The notes beneath the pieces are model-generated. The model saw only the letters and a list, made by a program, of their open reading frames with translations, ran no database searches and had not been told where the DNA came from. A DNA stretch of 64,000 nucleotides from Dipteris shenzhenensis. Its lineage: Eukaryota; Polypodiophyta; Polypodiopsida; Gleicheniales. The position numbers were made by a program, and so were the translations under genes. Of this stretch, positions 1 through 10,570 are shown one piece after another (within the stretch, counting starts at the first letter, position 1; every line of letters starts with the position of its first letter). The stretch lies in assembly GCA_047967505.1 (NCBI GenBank), contig CM106539.1; one strand, written 5' to 3'.

Positions 1-420
1 AGATGACACATTTTGATGGAGATCCATCATTTCTCCATGAGTAACTGCAAATTGTTGTATAAAATATTATTGTATCATGGGCCATGATCTTTGTATTTCC
101 ACATCCATTTTGCAGTACCAATCAAATGGTTCTCCTATGAGAGCTTGTGCAATACGTTCAAATAATCTTCCTCCTACCTTGGGATATCTCCTAACTATTT
201 GCACTCAAACAAAGCAATGAATTCTTTGAGATTACCTCTTCTTGAGAACATCAGTAGATATACAAGTGGATCTTGTTGTGTGTCAAGTTCTTGTGGAATT
301 GACTCCAAGTGGTCTATTGTATTGTTGTTACACATGTAGTACATATTCGAGGTAACCTTCTAGAATCTGATCCCAAATGGGTTCCATTTCTAGCTTTTAC
401 ACTTATTGAGGCTATGTCTT
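1..420 (-). pseudogene. Retroelement Gag domain remnant
   Basis: Read on the minus strand, this stretch gives a broken but coherent frame with the layout of a plant retrotransposon Gag domain (Retrotrans_gag type): a segment like 'RRGNLKEFIALFE', then 'LFERIAQALIGEPFDWYC', then 'IQRSWPMIQ' followed by a stop and 'YFIQQFA'. That order (KEFIxLFE, hydrophobic helix, WY, SW, F-QQF) is typical of Ty3/gypsy-like capsid domains. At least one frameshift and several stops interrupt it. It runs off the left edge, so the protease and polymerase would lie outside the window. It continues the decayed frame found at higher coordinates. Inference: capsid part of a dead gypsy-like element. I am moderately sure of the class and unsure of the lineage. 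Confidence 0.55.
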
Positions 421-3400
421 ATTGGAGAGTAATGAAGTACAAGGATCATAATTCAATACTGTTTGACCTTTGTGCCTAGACCTAATAAAGGATAGCTGAG
501 GTAATAGCTTATTGATTTTATTCCCAATGGATTGTCGCAATGCTTGAAGTGTCAATTGATATGAACAAGTTGCTTGAATTTGCTCATTTTCCAGGTAGCT
601 TGTATCCACCATTTGTTCGAACAGAGATATGTGGCATGCTCCCAAGAAGATGACTCTTTGATAGAGTTGGCTTGTAATCTAAGCATCGATCTATTCATTG
701 GGATTGAAACTGAGTGGAGGCAAATGGGTATCGAGGTAACATGGGACCTCCAGAATGAATTCCAATGTTTTGCAGAAGATAGCACTTAGGCGAAGGAAGC
801 GATCAATGTTGCCACGCATTATTTGCTCATGCGGTTGAAGTACTCAGATCATTGTGCCTTGGATATTTCATTCTACACCAAAGTATGGTTCGATCATTGG
901 CCAATTAATGGTGTGATCTTCATCCAAAGTGTGTATGTTGGCTTCCCATTTTTTATGTCGTGGAACTACATAGAACTTGGGATGGATCTGAGACTGGATC
1001 TGAGACATGGAGGTGCACGTAGGTACTCTTTCAAGAAGATTACATCAAAGAGCTTAGGACAGCACCAATCAGGTTGTGGATCCAACTTGTTTATCCAACC
1101 CTCACTAATTTGACACTGACGAAAGCTGTCTAGGGTCCATCCACCTCGAGTTTTCATATCAGGATATTTGCTTCAAAATTCCTTGATGGGGTTACTGGGA
1201 AGTGGTATCTCATCAAAATCATACCCATCATTGGAACTTGACATGGGAGTATGAATTGGATTATCCAGATCTTGATATTCAAAATCAAATACTGTGTCAT
1301 TTTTTGCTGATGGAAGCACACGTAGTGTCGGAGGTGATGACGAGGCAGGGAGAGAATCTGGGACATGGGGGAGAAATATGGAATAGTGTTAGTTGTGGAA
1401 GGGGGAGCAAAGGGGAGGGGGGGAAGAACTGGGCAAATGGTTTGAGCAGCTTGGTAATCCTCAAGGTAGGATTAGCAAGGGAAGGGAAGAAGCTAGGTGT
1501 GAGGGGCTCATAAGTTTGTGACTATTGGGTTAGTTGAAAATAGTGAGAGGCATGAGCAAAGAGGCGATGGAGGGAATAGATGTTAAGATGGAGCTCGGGG
1601 AAGGTTAAGAGGGTGGTAGCAGCAAGGGTAAGTGAGGTTATGAGGTTGGCAGAGAGAGTGGTTAGATATGGGAAGTTGGATGTGAGATAGGCCCTGTCAT
1701 CTTCTAACACTTCTTTTTGCTAGTGCGATGGGATCATCAGTTGCATGGGTGGGATGTTGGTTATGTCATGCCTTGCAAATAATAGTGATGGCCTTTGTAG
1801 CAATGGCAAGAAACTAGCAATAACCCTGAGGGGAGGACTATCCATGAGGCATACATATGCAATGAAAGCATCCGCCGTCCGAAGTGCTATAAACCCAGCA
1901 TGTGTAGATAGGCAGAAGATATTTTTCTCATCTTCGGACTAGTCTTGGAAAATTATGCACAGAGTTTTGGTCCCTATGGAATGTTCCCATTTGATTGTTG
2001 GATGAGTGGATATGATCTTGATTTGGAGTTGCTTCCATTGGATAAGCACGCATGCGTTGAGGTGATCTTCCACTTGTAGAGTAGCCACAAGCTCTTGGTA
2101 CACCACCATTGTGCATTGTAGTGGGGCTTCATTGGTGTTGTCTTCCATTGCCTATTGCACACTAGCAATTGGAGTTCAAGCTTGGAGATGATTATCTTTT
2201 GGGAGTGCATCTCATTCATTTTTTCTTTGTATTTCTAGTAGATGGTTGTATATGCCTCCTTAAGCTTCCTCATTTGCAAGGTGACCTTTGCTTGTTGAGG
2301 AATGTCTTCAGTGGTATTGGACCATTGGTCCAAGACTTATGCTTGTGAAATGCTAGCCTCTTTAGCGGTAGCAAGTTGGTCCTTTAAGATTCTGCATTCC
2401 CTTGTAAGCTCGTCAATGCTGAAGGCACGTACTGCCAAAGATTTTGTTTCATGTCTTCATTCAAGCTTTTCTTTGCAATCCTGGAGCTCTTCTTCTTTGT
2501 GAATTAGAGTGAGTCAAGCTTGTCCCACTACCTCCATCTGCTAAGCATGTGCGGAGGTCAAGGAGTTATAGTAGGTTTGTAGGATTGCTGTTGCTTGTAC
2601 TGCTGCTGTTAGTTGTGTTTGACTTTGGTGGAGATTGGAGGTCACATCCCTCACTGCCTTCTCTTGAGCTTGGAGAGCTTGGTTCATGCGCACTTCTTCT
2701 ACCTCCTTCTCATCTATCTGTGCCCGAAGTGCCTTGACCTGTATGGCAATTGCCTAGAATTAGTCTTCGATTTTTGTTGCAGTCTGTCTGTCCAATTCTC
2801 TTGCATATACTTCCTTGGCCAAGCTAGTGAATAGTTCTAACATTTGGATCGTTTGGCTAGCTTGATGTTGGAGAATGATAGACGGTGATGAGGACTGGTG
2901 ATACTGCTAATACAAGTGGTGCCCATGTAGCCATCCTGATGATTCTGTAGTACTTGTGGGAGGTTGTTCCAATGGTATTTCAGTCATTTGTGTACAATAG
3001 TCATACTGTTGATTTGGCACTAGCTCCCCCTGTGGCTCATCTACTAGCATGGCGTCAATGGGTGGTTCTAGTGCTGATGTAGCCTCAGCCTCTGGTTACT
3101 ACTGTTGTTGGAGATATATTGGTTGCAGTTGCGCATCGAGCTGTAGCATCTCATGGGGCAATTCCTCAATTCCGACCTCCATAATAGGTATTTCTTCTAA
3201 GGCATCTGCACTTGCCAATGTGATAGTAGGAGAAGTTGGTGACGGCTCCCATACTGGTGAGAAGGGTATGTCCAACTCCTCAATTGGTCTTGGTGACTGA
3301 GGCAGAGTCATCTCTCATTCTTGTAGCTCTTTTTTAATGATTATAGCCAATAAGTGTGGAATTTTACATTTTTGGCCTGATGAATCATCTAGTTTTTTTG

Positions 3401-3700
3401 TAAAGAAGATGACTAAGTGCTGGATCTAGTCTTGCTTTAGCTTCCTACTTAGCAAAACAAATGTGCAGAGTGGAAGGGATCGATTCTTGCCACACTTAAC
3501 CCCCAAGATTGTGGATAGGAATTGTGTTGCTTCCTTGAGGCGAGGTTTAAGGATGGTGCGAAGTAATATGCCGTCCCTATGGAACAGTGTGCCCTTGGCA
3601 AGGAGAGGTTGTACTTCAAGAAATTTTGCATCGGTAGACCGTATAGGGTATTTGGCACCTTGTATTAGGAGTGAGAAAGCCCTTTGAATGACTGTACTAT
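421..3700 (-). pseudogene. Decayed long N-terminal region of the same retroelement gag
   Basis: The minus strand carries one long protein-like reading broken by stops and frameshifts. From about 3660 downward it has a folded-looking part (for example 'LLAKGTLFHRDGILLRTILK' and 'KKLDDSSGQKCKIPHLLA'), then an acidic Pro-rich linker from about 3311 ('PRPIEELDIPFSPVWEPSP'), then Gln/Glu/Lys-rich coiled-coil-like heptads near 2850-2200 ('LRAQIDEKEVEEVRMNQALQ'), then a less clear segment down to 420. It leads into the Gag domain at the left edge. I do not recognise the N-terminal region. The plus-strand ORFs here are shadows. The stretch 1370-1930 is the least coherent and may hold an insertion or stronger decay. 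A possible primer site lies just upstream near 3718-3729. Confidence 0.4.
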
Positions 3701-3717
3701 CGAGGATAATGCTGAGT

Positions 3718-3729
3718 GGGGGCTCTGAT
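3718..3729 (-). other. Possible tRNA-Met primer binding site of the left retroelement
   Basis: On the minus strand this reads ATCAGAGCCCCC, which matches the core of the plant retrotransposon primer site complementary to initiator tRNA-Met (TGGTATCAGAGCC). It sits about 60 bp upstream of the decayed gag frame, where a primer site should be. The first bases (TGGT) are not conserved, so this is tentative. Confidence 0.3.
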
Positions 3730-3869
3730 GTACAGTGATGGTATCGTACTTGCCAACCTGTGCATTGCTGGAGTGGTAAGAATGGATAAAGCCCCTGATG
3801 TATGTGGTCATTGTAGGACTATCCTCCAAGGATTTTAGGCTCTCATGCAAACTACCTAGGGTTCACCTA

Positions 3870-4184
3870 TTCCTTTTTTGATTCGAGGCCATTTTGGGGC
3901 CCGTCTTGGTGGCGGAAGTTTTCCGCGGGCACTTAGAAAAGTGTCCTGTTTTTGCTATGCGACCACTATTCTATAGGTCGGTGAAAATTTGCCACAGAAA
4001 TTGCATCATATGCCTATGCGCAGAGATATTGGGAGTGACAGAATCATTCTTATTGCCTGTTCATGCAAAATCGTCACTAGGAAGTGACTGTGTGGTCAAA
4101 TACCACTTTTGTTAATTTTGCAGATTTGCCCTTGTGAGGCAGTTGTGTTTCTTGCAGTGACAGAATATTTTCCAGTGTTTTGTA
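3870..4184 (+). other. Copia element 1 untranslated leader
   Basis: This stretch between the LTR stub and the gag start is collinear with the minus-strand leader of copia element 2 (about 16,811-17,120). Shared stretches include TGATTCGAGGCCATTTT and ATATTGGGAGTGACAGAATC. It has no convincing coding frame. The ORF at 3894-4115 is not conserved as protein and is left out. Confidence 0.6.
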
Positions 4185-5060
4185 ATGGCGTCTGATGCTC
4201 TTTCACAGATAGTCATTGAAAAGCTTGACAAGAACAACTTCCAAGCATGGGAGTTTAGAATGACAAATTTCCTTAAGGGAAAAGGCTATTGGGAGTTCAT
4301 TACTCAAGCTGAACAAGAACTCGTTATTCCTAATGTTCCCAATCAACAGGAGTTCCAGGCATTTAAAGGATGGCATGAGAGAGCCAGAAAAGTTATGTAC
4401 TGGCTATCTATCAGTATTTCAGATTCTATCATTATGCATATTCAGGATGCAAGCACGCCGAAGGAGGCATGGGATACTTTGACAAAAATGTACAGCACAA
4501 ATATGCAAGCTAGGAAAATGCAGCTCAAGCAGGAGTTGCATAATGTGCAGAGAGAAAATATGAGCATCAATGACTACCACATGAAGGTGAAGAAGATTGT
4601 AGATGCACTTGCTTCCATTGGGTCGCCAATGGAAGATGATGATTTAGTTTGAATGGTCTAGGAAAGGATTATGCCAAAATTCTGGACATCCATTGATGTC
4701 CCTGAAAATTTTCCTGATTTTGAGGAGTTGATTGGTCTTCTGATTTCTGAAGAGCAAAGAAATGGTGGTGCATCTTCTTCAAGAGGAACTTCAAAAGAAA
4801 CTATCTTCTACTCAAATGCTGGAAGAGGTAGAGGTAGAGGTAGAGCAGGCCGATCTGGAGGCCGTGGCAAAAATCAGAATATGCAACAAATTCAAGAAAA
4901 CCAGTCCTATGGAGGAGGACGTGGTAACTTTAGAGGCAGGGGGAGCCAAAGAGGTCGTGGTGGAGAGGCCAAAATGCAAACAGCAATGTTGAATGCTACT
5001 ACTATGGTAAAACGGGTCATATGGCTAAAGATTGCTATAAAAAGCAGAATGACATCATGA
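4185..5060 (+). pseudogene. gag: Copia gag (UBN2-type) with CCHC knuckle
   Basis: The frame starts at ATG 4185 (MASDALSQIVIEKLDKNN), the same start as the sister copy at 16,810 on the minus strand. The first 155 residues follow the UBN2 copia Gag pattern: 'NFQAWEFRMTNFLKGKGYWE', 'ISDSIIMHIQDASTPKEAWD' and 'NVQRENMSINDYHMKVKKI'. Two stops after residue 155 are followed by the same protein in frame (FPDFEELIGLLISEEQ), a Gly/Arg-rich basic tail of GRGRGR type, and then, after a frame change, a zinc knuckle near 4994-5033 (C-Y-Y-Y-G-K-T-G-H-M-A-K-D-C), in which the second Cys is Tyr. It would encode the nucleocapsid and capsid. It is dead because of the stops. Confidence 0.85.
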
Positions 5061-5640
5061 ATGGAAAATTGCAGCAAGGCAATTATGCATCCTTTAGTAG
5101 ACAGGGTGATGACAGAAATGAGCATTTGTTTATGGTGCAACACATGACCAATTCTATGACAAGTGCAGAAGAGAGCAAGGATGTGTGGTAGGTTGACTCA
5201 GGTGTGTGAAACCACATGACAAGTCATGCAGAGTGGATGTAGGATGCAAGGAAAATGGAAAGACTAGGATTTGTGGAGACTGGTGATGATACTGCACATC
5301 CTATTGTGCAGATTGGTAAAATTCCTTGGTCTATGCAGGATGGGAATAAGAAATATCTGTCTGATGTATTTCATGTCCCGAATATCACGAAGAACCTAGT
5401 TCTTGCTAGTCAAATGGTTGAGCAGGGCTTGCAGGTCAGATTTAATCCTCATGGATGCTTTGTTGAGGATAGGAAAAATAAAGGTCGCTTGATAGCAAAA
5501 GGGAAGAAGAAGGGCAGGATGTTTACGTTGGATGCGGACATGCTTGAATTGAGTGCAGCAATGTTTGCACATGGGACCAGTGTAGTTGCAGATATTGATA
5601 TCTGGCATAAATGCATTGGTCATGTTAATGTATAGTGACT
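5061..5640 (+). pseudogene. Copia protease and GAG-pre-integrase region
   Basis: A retropepsin-like site is visible at about 5191-5220: V-D-S-G-V, one stop, then N-H-M-T. This is the copia 'VDSGCSNHMT' motif with the Cys and one further residue altered. The following 126-residue open stretch (5255-5635) has the conserved 'YLSDVFHVPNITKNLVLASQ' type block, 'GRMFTLDA' and the GAG-pre-integrase 'DIWHKCIGHVN', whose His residues begin the integrase zinc site. Stops at the protease make it inactive. Confidence 0.8.
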
Positions 5641-6960
5641 TAAATTAATGCAGGCCCAAATTATTGTTGCAAGATTGCCTAAGTTCAAGGTTGTAGAAAT
5701 GCATAAGGTATGTGAAGCCTGTCAATTTGGAAAACATGCAAGGAAACCATTTCCTAGACATGTTTAGGAGAGTAAGAGGCCATTGGAATTAATCCACTCT
5801 GATGTGTGGACTACTAAAGCTACATCTATTGGAGGCTGTCATTATTTTGTCACTTTTATTGATGACTACAACATAAAAGTTTGGGTGTATTTTATGAAAA
5901 AGAAAAGTGAAGTGTTTGGGCATTTCAAAGCTTCTAAAGCTATGGTTGAGAAAGAAATAGGCCTGCAAATAAAATGCCTAAGGTCAGATGGAGGGGGAGA
6001 GTACCTCTCAAATGAGTTTGCAAGGTTCCTGCAGGAGCATGGCATAAAGCAAAAATATTCATGCAGTTATACCCCATAGCAAAATGGGCTTGCAGAAAGG
6101 AAAAACAGGCATATTGGAGAGGTATCTCATGCCATGCTCAACGAAAAAGTCCTGCCATATTATTATTGGCTGAAGCAGTTGCTACAGTAGTCTACATAAT
6201 GAACAGCACTCCCACTGCAACAATACATGGCATGACACTAGAGGAGAGGTATACTGGTAGGAAACCAGATATTTCTCATTTGAAAGTTTTTGGTTGCATT
6301 GCCTATGTTCATGTGCCAGATGAGTTGAGATCCAAGTTGGATCCAAAAGCTACGAAGTGCATCTTTCTTGGTTATTCTCTGCAACAGAAAGGGTATAGAT
6401 GCTATAACCCTTCTACTCGTAAGTTTACAGTGAGTAGAGATGTTTTTGATGAGATGAGCAGTTGGTATAAACCAGTAAATGTGATTGATGATGTAGATGA
6501 ACAAAATGGTAATGTTGCACATAATTCATAGCAGCAATCACAAAATATTAGTGGACCTATAGTGTCCTCTAACATAGGTTCACATACTTTGCCATGAATA
6601 GGCAAATTGAGATCAGGAGAATCTCCTCAAAGCAATGCAGATAGTGGTATGTAAGTATCATGAAAGGGAAAAGAGAAAGTAGATCAGCCCATGGTTGATG
6701 TGAATGCAGGTCACTCTTATTTAGATGGTGAATCCAGTGGCTCAGAACACAGAGCCTTGATGATGAGTTGGGTATTCCTTTTGTTGTTACACCTAGAGTA
6801 AGGAAGACAAGGGATGCTTTGAGAGCACCTAGTAGTGAGCCTATTTTGCGCAGGTCTACCAGAGTTAAGTATCCTGTGGATAGGCAGCCATTCACTATGC
6901 CTATATGGTCAAAGTGATACATGAACCAAAACCCACTTCTTTTGAGCAAGCCATGGGAAA
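5641..6960 (+). pseudogene. Copia integrase core and linker
   Basis: The zinc-site Cys pair is seen in 'VCEACQFGKHARKPFPRH' (about 5709-5762). The catalytic core follows: first Asp in 'ELIHSDVWTT' (5786-5815), second Asp in 'KCLRSDGGGEYLSNEFARF' (about 5974-6030), and the Glu motif 'NGLAERKNR' near 6080-6105 after a TAG stop and frame change. Open frame resumes at 6184-6531 with 'HLKVFGCIAYVHVPDELRSK' and 'RCYNPSTRKFTVSRDVFDEM', the usual C-terminal copia integrase blocks. 6532-6960 is the low-complexity linker toward the reverse transcriptase, with several frame breaks. The enzyme would insert cDNA; this copy cannot. Confidence 0.85.
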
Positions 6961-7767
6961 ATAAAAATGGGAGAAAGCCATGGATGAAGAAATGGATGCC
7001 TTGGAAGCAAATGCTACATGGAAATTGGTGAATTTGCCTAAAGACAAGAATGCAATTGGCTGCAAGTGGGTTTATAAGGTGAAGCACAATGCAGATGGTT
7101 CTATGAGCAGATACAAGGCAAGATTAGTTGTCAAGGGGTATGCACAGACATATGGCATTGATTATGAAGAAACATTCAATCCACTTGCAAGGATGGCAAG
7201 TGTAAGAGCAGTCATTGCTATGGCTACATCAAAGGGATGGCCTTTACATCAGATGGATGTAAAGAATGCCTTCTTGCATGGTGATTTGCAAGAAGAGGTC
7301 TATATGATGCAACCACCAGGTTATGTGCATGTTGTTCATCCTGAGTTTGTTTATAGGTTGAAGAAAGCCTTGTATGGCTTGAAGCAAGCACCCAGAGCAT
7401 GGTCTGACAAGATAGGATAGTATCTTGTCACTATTGGCTTTCAGATTTCCACGATAGATTTCTCACTTTATGTGAGAAAAACAGAGAAAGGTATTATGTT
7501 GCTTGTCATTTATGTTGATGATTTGATCATCACAAGTGATAGTGATGAAGATATCCTTCATGTGAAAATGCTATTGAAGCAAAAGTTTGAGATGAAGGAT
7601 TTGGGAGAGTTGCGTTATTTCTTGGGCATTGAGCTGATTAGATCCACAAGTGGGATATGGCTCTTGCAGAGGCAGTATGGATTGGACATGCTGTCCAAAT
7701 ATGGATTGACAGGTTATAAGCCTATTTCAGCTCCTTTGGATCACAGACTATTACCATTCCAAATTTG
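6961..7767 (+). pseudogene. Copia reverse transcriptase
   Basis: From 'MDEEMDALEANATWKLV' (6980) the RVT_2-type reverse transcriptase is nearly complete: 'GCKWVYKVKHNADG', 'YKARLVVKGYAQ', 'DYEETFNPLARM', 'LHQMDVKNAFLHGDLQEEVY', 'KKALYGLKQAPRAW', a TAG stop at 7418-7420 in place of the CAG Gln of copia 2, then the catalytic YVDD at 7511-7522 and 'FEMKDLGELRYFLGIE'. After 'KPISAPLDH' the sequence jumps to the RNase H entry ('TITIPNLSYAVGLVS'). The intervening segment that follows APL in other copies, including the 'MYRCIVGSLIYLT' block, is deleted. Confidence 0.9.
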
Positions 7768-8385
7768 AGCTATGCTGTTGGGTTGGTAAGTCACTTTATG
7801 CAGGCTCTAAGGAAACTGCATTTGGATGCGACTAGACGTATACTAAGGTATGTGAAGTCCACATTGCAGGATCGACAATTTATGAGACTGGGGTTCAGAT
7901 ACAGTTGCATGGATACACTGATGCTGATTGGGCTGGTAGTATTTCTGATAGACAATCTACCAGTGGATATGTGTTCTCTTTTGGGAGTGCTATAGTCACT
8001 TGAAGCAATAAGAAACAGCCTACAATTGCCTTGTCAAGCACAGAGGTTGAGTACAGGGGTGCAGTAATGGCTGCATGTGAGGTAGCTTGGTTGCATAAGC
8101 TACTTTATGATATGCATCACTCTACAGATGGGCCAGTTGTCATTTATTGTGACATGAGCAGTATACACTTGGCAAATAACCCAGTCTATCATGTTAGAAC
8201 AAAGCACATTGAGGTGCATTATCACTATGTGCGGGAGAAGGTTCTATAGGTTTTATTGATCTAGTTTATGTCAGTAGAGAGGATCAGGTAGCTGACATAT
8301 TCACAAAGGCATTGGGCACAGAGAAGCTGCACAAGTTTAAAGACCTACTTGGTGTGCGAGAATTGGGATTGAGCTCGAGGGGGAG
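7768..8385 (+). pseudogene. Copia RNase H
   Basis: The RNase H domain is spread over frames: 'SYAVGLVSHFMQAL', 'TRRILRYVKSTLQ', then frameshifted 'DADWAG'-type sequence. 'LSSTEVEYRGAVMAACEVAWLHKLLYDM' (about 8028-8110) and 'YCDMSSIHLANNP', 'TKHIEVHYHYVREKV' follow. A TGA in place of TGG occurs at about 8000. The frame ends in the block shared by all family copies ('KDLLGVRELGLSSRGS'), whose codons overlap the purine-rich tract CTCGAGGGGGAG just before the LTR. That tract would prime plus-strand synthesis. Confidence 0.85.
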
Positions 8386-8744
8386 TGTTGAGATATCGAG
8401 CTCCAATCATGATATGCTAGGGTGACTGTTGTGCATTTATGTCACCGACTTGTTAGCTGCAGATGCAGTTGGTACACCGCCCATGAATAATAGCCGGATG
8501 ATAGCTATCTTTACATACTCTAGTTAGTGGCTCAGTTAGTATGCCACCTTAGTTAGCTGAGTTTGGTTTGAGACCCACATATAGGGTTCACGTATTCCTT
8601 TTGTACTAAAAGAGAGATTCTTTTGGCTTTTACAACTAAGAAGAGGAAAACTGTTTTCAGCCTCCACCTTTGTGTGTATTCCCCCATTGTGTATGTGAGA
8701 AAGGTGCAAGTGAGACTCCTTACTTCTCTCCCACTCTCTTCACA
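8386..8744 (+). repeat. 3' LTR of copia element 1
   Basis: The LTR begins TGTTGAGATATCGAG right after the purine tract and ends CTCTCTTCACA, giving 359 bp with TG...CA ends. The same sequence in reverse occurs at 10,571-10,936, 13,874-14,229, 17,356-17,707 and in part at 10,159-10,473. No target duplication can be tested because the left LTR end is missing. Confidence 0.85.
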
Positions 8745-8754
8745 GAAGTTGTAA

Positions 8755-8832
8755 GTAGAACATGCATGTAGGAATTGCATGTAATAGTTGCATGTAGAAC
8801 TTGCATGTAGGAATTGCAAGTAGAACTTGCAT
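8755..8832 (+). repeat. 13-bp minisatellite, six units
   Basis: Six consecutive 13-bp units of the form GTAGAACTTGCAT / GTAGGAATTGCAT occupy this stretch, starting 10 bp past the copia LTR. Units alternate between two variants. It has no coding meaning. Confidence 0.8.
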
Positions 8833-9004
8833 GTTGAGGATTCCTAAGAGAGATTATTCCTAGCCTTATGCAAGTACAAGCGGAGCTTTGCCGCTACTCT
8901 ACACATACATTGTGGTACTACCAAAGTCCATGTTGGCACAGCAACAACAATTGGTCCCATGGGTCATTTTTGGCCCCCCATGGACGTTAAGAAATTCTAC
9001 TTCT

Positions 9005-9006
<2 letters not shown>

Positions 9007-9086
<80 letters not shown>
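9007..9086 (+). repeat. (TC)n microsatellite
   Basis: About 80 bp of uninterrupted TC/CT dinucleotide. The Ser-Leu run ORF over it is an artefact. The rest of 8833-9690 shows no recognisable gene. Confidence 0.97.
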
Positions 9087-9088
<2 letters not shown>

Positions 9089-9689
9089 ACTATCATAGTT
9101 CATCCTGCTTCCGTCTTGTTTCTAGTCTATAAATGTGTGACTTCATTGTCTTTGAGAATGTATTTGTGACAAAGTGAGAGCTAGAAGTGGAGGCAATGTA
9201 GCAACAAACCTCGAAGAAGCAATCAAGTAGTGAGACTAACAACCCAACAAAGTTGCAACATCAGTCGAATGTTATTGCATAGTTTGCAAAACCTATTGTG
9301 TCTTCCAAGATTAGGAACGAGTTATATCATTTTTCTAGTATTCCATTGTTCAATTATAACTTTGTAACATTCTACCTTTTGGGATGGTTCACAAAATGAT
9401 ATCTTATTCACAAACTATTCATCTCTTCATTGAAAAAGGCCATTCATCTCTTGTTGACAAAAACCTCTTGTTCACGAAGCAATTCATCCAATGCAATTTT
9501 CTATTGTTTGAGGAAACGAATCATCATAAGGAAGCCATCTATTGTTCAAAAAACATATCATCTCTTCATGGAAAGGCAAATCACTTCAAACAAAGTATGG
9601 CAAAGGAGTCACCTTGTGTTCACAAAACAAAGAGCGATGAAACAAAGCGAGGTGATAGAAGCAGTAGTAAAGATTTGTCAACTAGCAGC

Positions 9690-9832
9690 TCAAGGCATGG
9701 CTCTATCCTTCCATCACTCACAAAAGTGACCTCTCTCTCCCTCCTTGACCTTTCCTACATGAACCTCACTGGGCTAGTGCCACCCTAGCTTGCCTTCCTG
9801 ACCAACCTCATGTACCTCAATGTATCTACATA
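9690..9832 (+). pseudogene. Leucine-rich repeat protein fragment
   Basis: The plus strand reads 'LPSLTKVTSLSLLDLSYMN' followed by 'LTGLVPP', a stop, then 'LAFLTNLMYLNVS'. This matches the plant extracellular LRR consensus (LxxLxxLDLSxNxLTGxxPxxLxxLTNLxxLNLS) over about one and a half repeats, as in receptor-like kinases and receptor-like proteins. No kinase, signal peptide or further repeats are visible nearby. Inference: a scrap of a host LRR gene, perhaps carried here by a transposon. The upstream ORF part (9384-9690) is not recognisable. Confidence 0.5.
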
Positions 9833-10088
9833 AACGACGATCTAGCAACCTATGCATTCGAGCTCAAAGATATCATCAACTTCGAGCTGAGGAAAACTCA
9901 ATAGCAAAATCTGTGTAGTGGGATTATTAAAAGAAGTTGCACACAAGCAAAGTCAAGGAAGAGGCGGCTCAGAGGATTTTGAATGGTTGGATGTCAATGC
10001 TTATGTCTAAGTATTCATATTTTGTAGTTCGCATTGAAGCCCTTGTGTTGCCTTTGCAAGTTCTATGACTCAATCATACCATTCTTAG
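9833..10088. other. Unassigned spacer
   Basis: I see no gene, repeat or element end in this stretch. It ends where an LTR head of copia family 2 begins. Confidence 0.5.
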
Positions 10089-10158
10089 TGTGGGGGTTAA
10101 AGGACATGGTACCTTAACCTCGATTATGTACAATACTCAAACACATATATATATGAAT
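10089..10158 (+). repeat. Head of copia family-2 LTR
   Basis: This begins TGTGGGGGTTAAAGG and continues collinear with the minus-strand sequence starting at 12,162 (shared ATTATGTACAATACT and ATATATGAATT). It is cut off after about 70 bp by the end of a family-1 copia LTR. That pattern suggests the family-1 element inserted into a family-2 LTR. Confidence 0.6.
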
Positions 10159-10473
10159 TGTAAAGAGAGTGGGTGAGAAGGGAGGAGTCTCACTTGTAGC
10201 TTTCTCACATACACAATGGGGGAATATACACAAAGCTGGAGGCTGAAAAAAGTTTTCCTCTTCTTAGTTGTGAAATCCAAAAGAACTCTAAGTACAAAAG
10301 AATAGGTGAACCCTATATGTGGGTCTCAAACCAAACTCAGCTAACTAAGGTGGCATACTAACTGAGCCACTAACTAGAGTACATAAAGATAGCTGTCATC
10401 CAGTTATTATTCATTGGCGGTGTACCAACTGCATCTGCAGCTAACAAGTCGGTGACATAAATGCACAATGGTC
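10159..10473 (-). repeat. Copia family-1 LTR lacking its first 40 bp
   Basis: On the minus strand this matches the family-1 LTR from 'GACCATTGTGCATTTATG' to its 3' end (TGTAAAGAGAG on plus, with one change). The first 40 bp, from TGTTGAG to GGGTG, are missing. Those missing bases are exactly what remains on the plus strand at 13,173-13,211, so the two look like halves of one LTR. Confidence 0.8.
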
Positions 10474-10570
10474 CCCTTCCCCTCAGAACTTTATCCCTCA
10501 TTTTCAAGCCTCCCCATCTCCATCATCCACTTGTTTTCTATCATTCTCTCCCAATTTTTGTCCACCTCCA
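10474..10570. other. Short pyrimidine-rich spacer between two LTRs
   Basis: This C/T-rich sequence separates the broken LTR from the next LTR. No gene is visible. Confidence 0.5.

Larger units (their letters stand above)
3852..8744 (+). mobile_element. Ty1/copia element 1, 5'-truncated and decayed
   Basis: This copia element has the order gag, protease, integrase, reverse transcriptase, RNase H, then an intact 3' LTR (8386-8744). The 5' LTR is almost gone. About 20 bp of LTR-like sequence (AGGGTTCACCTATTCC, near 3854-3869) is joined directly to leader sequence that in the sister copy (13,874-17,707) lies well downstream of the primer site, so the 5' LTR remainder, primer site and first part of the leader were deleted. 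Many stops replace Gln or Trp codons, and there is a further deletion near 7755-7770. It belongs to the same family as the minus-strand element at 13,874-17,707. Confidence 0.9.

Noticed and set aside
8888-9169. ORF with a long Ser-Leu run
   Set aside because: It is the translation of the (TC)n microsatellite.
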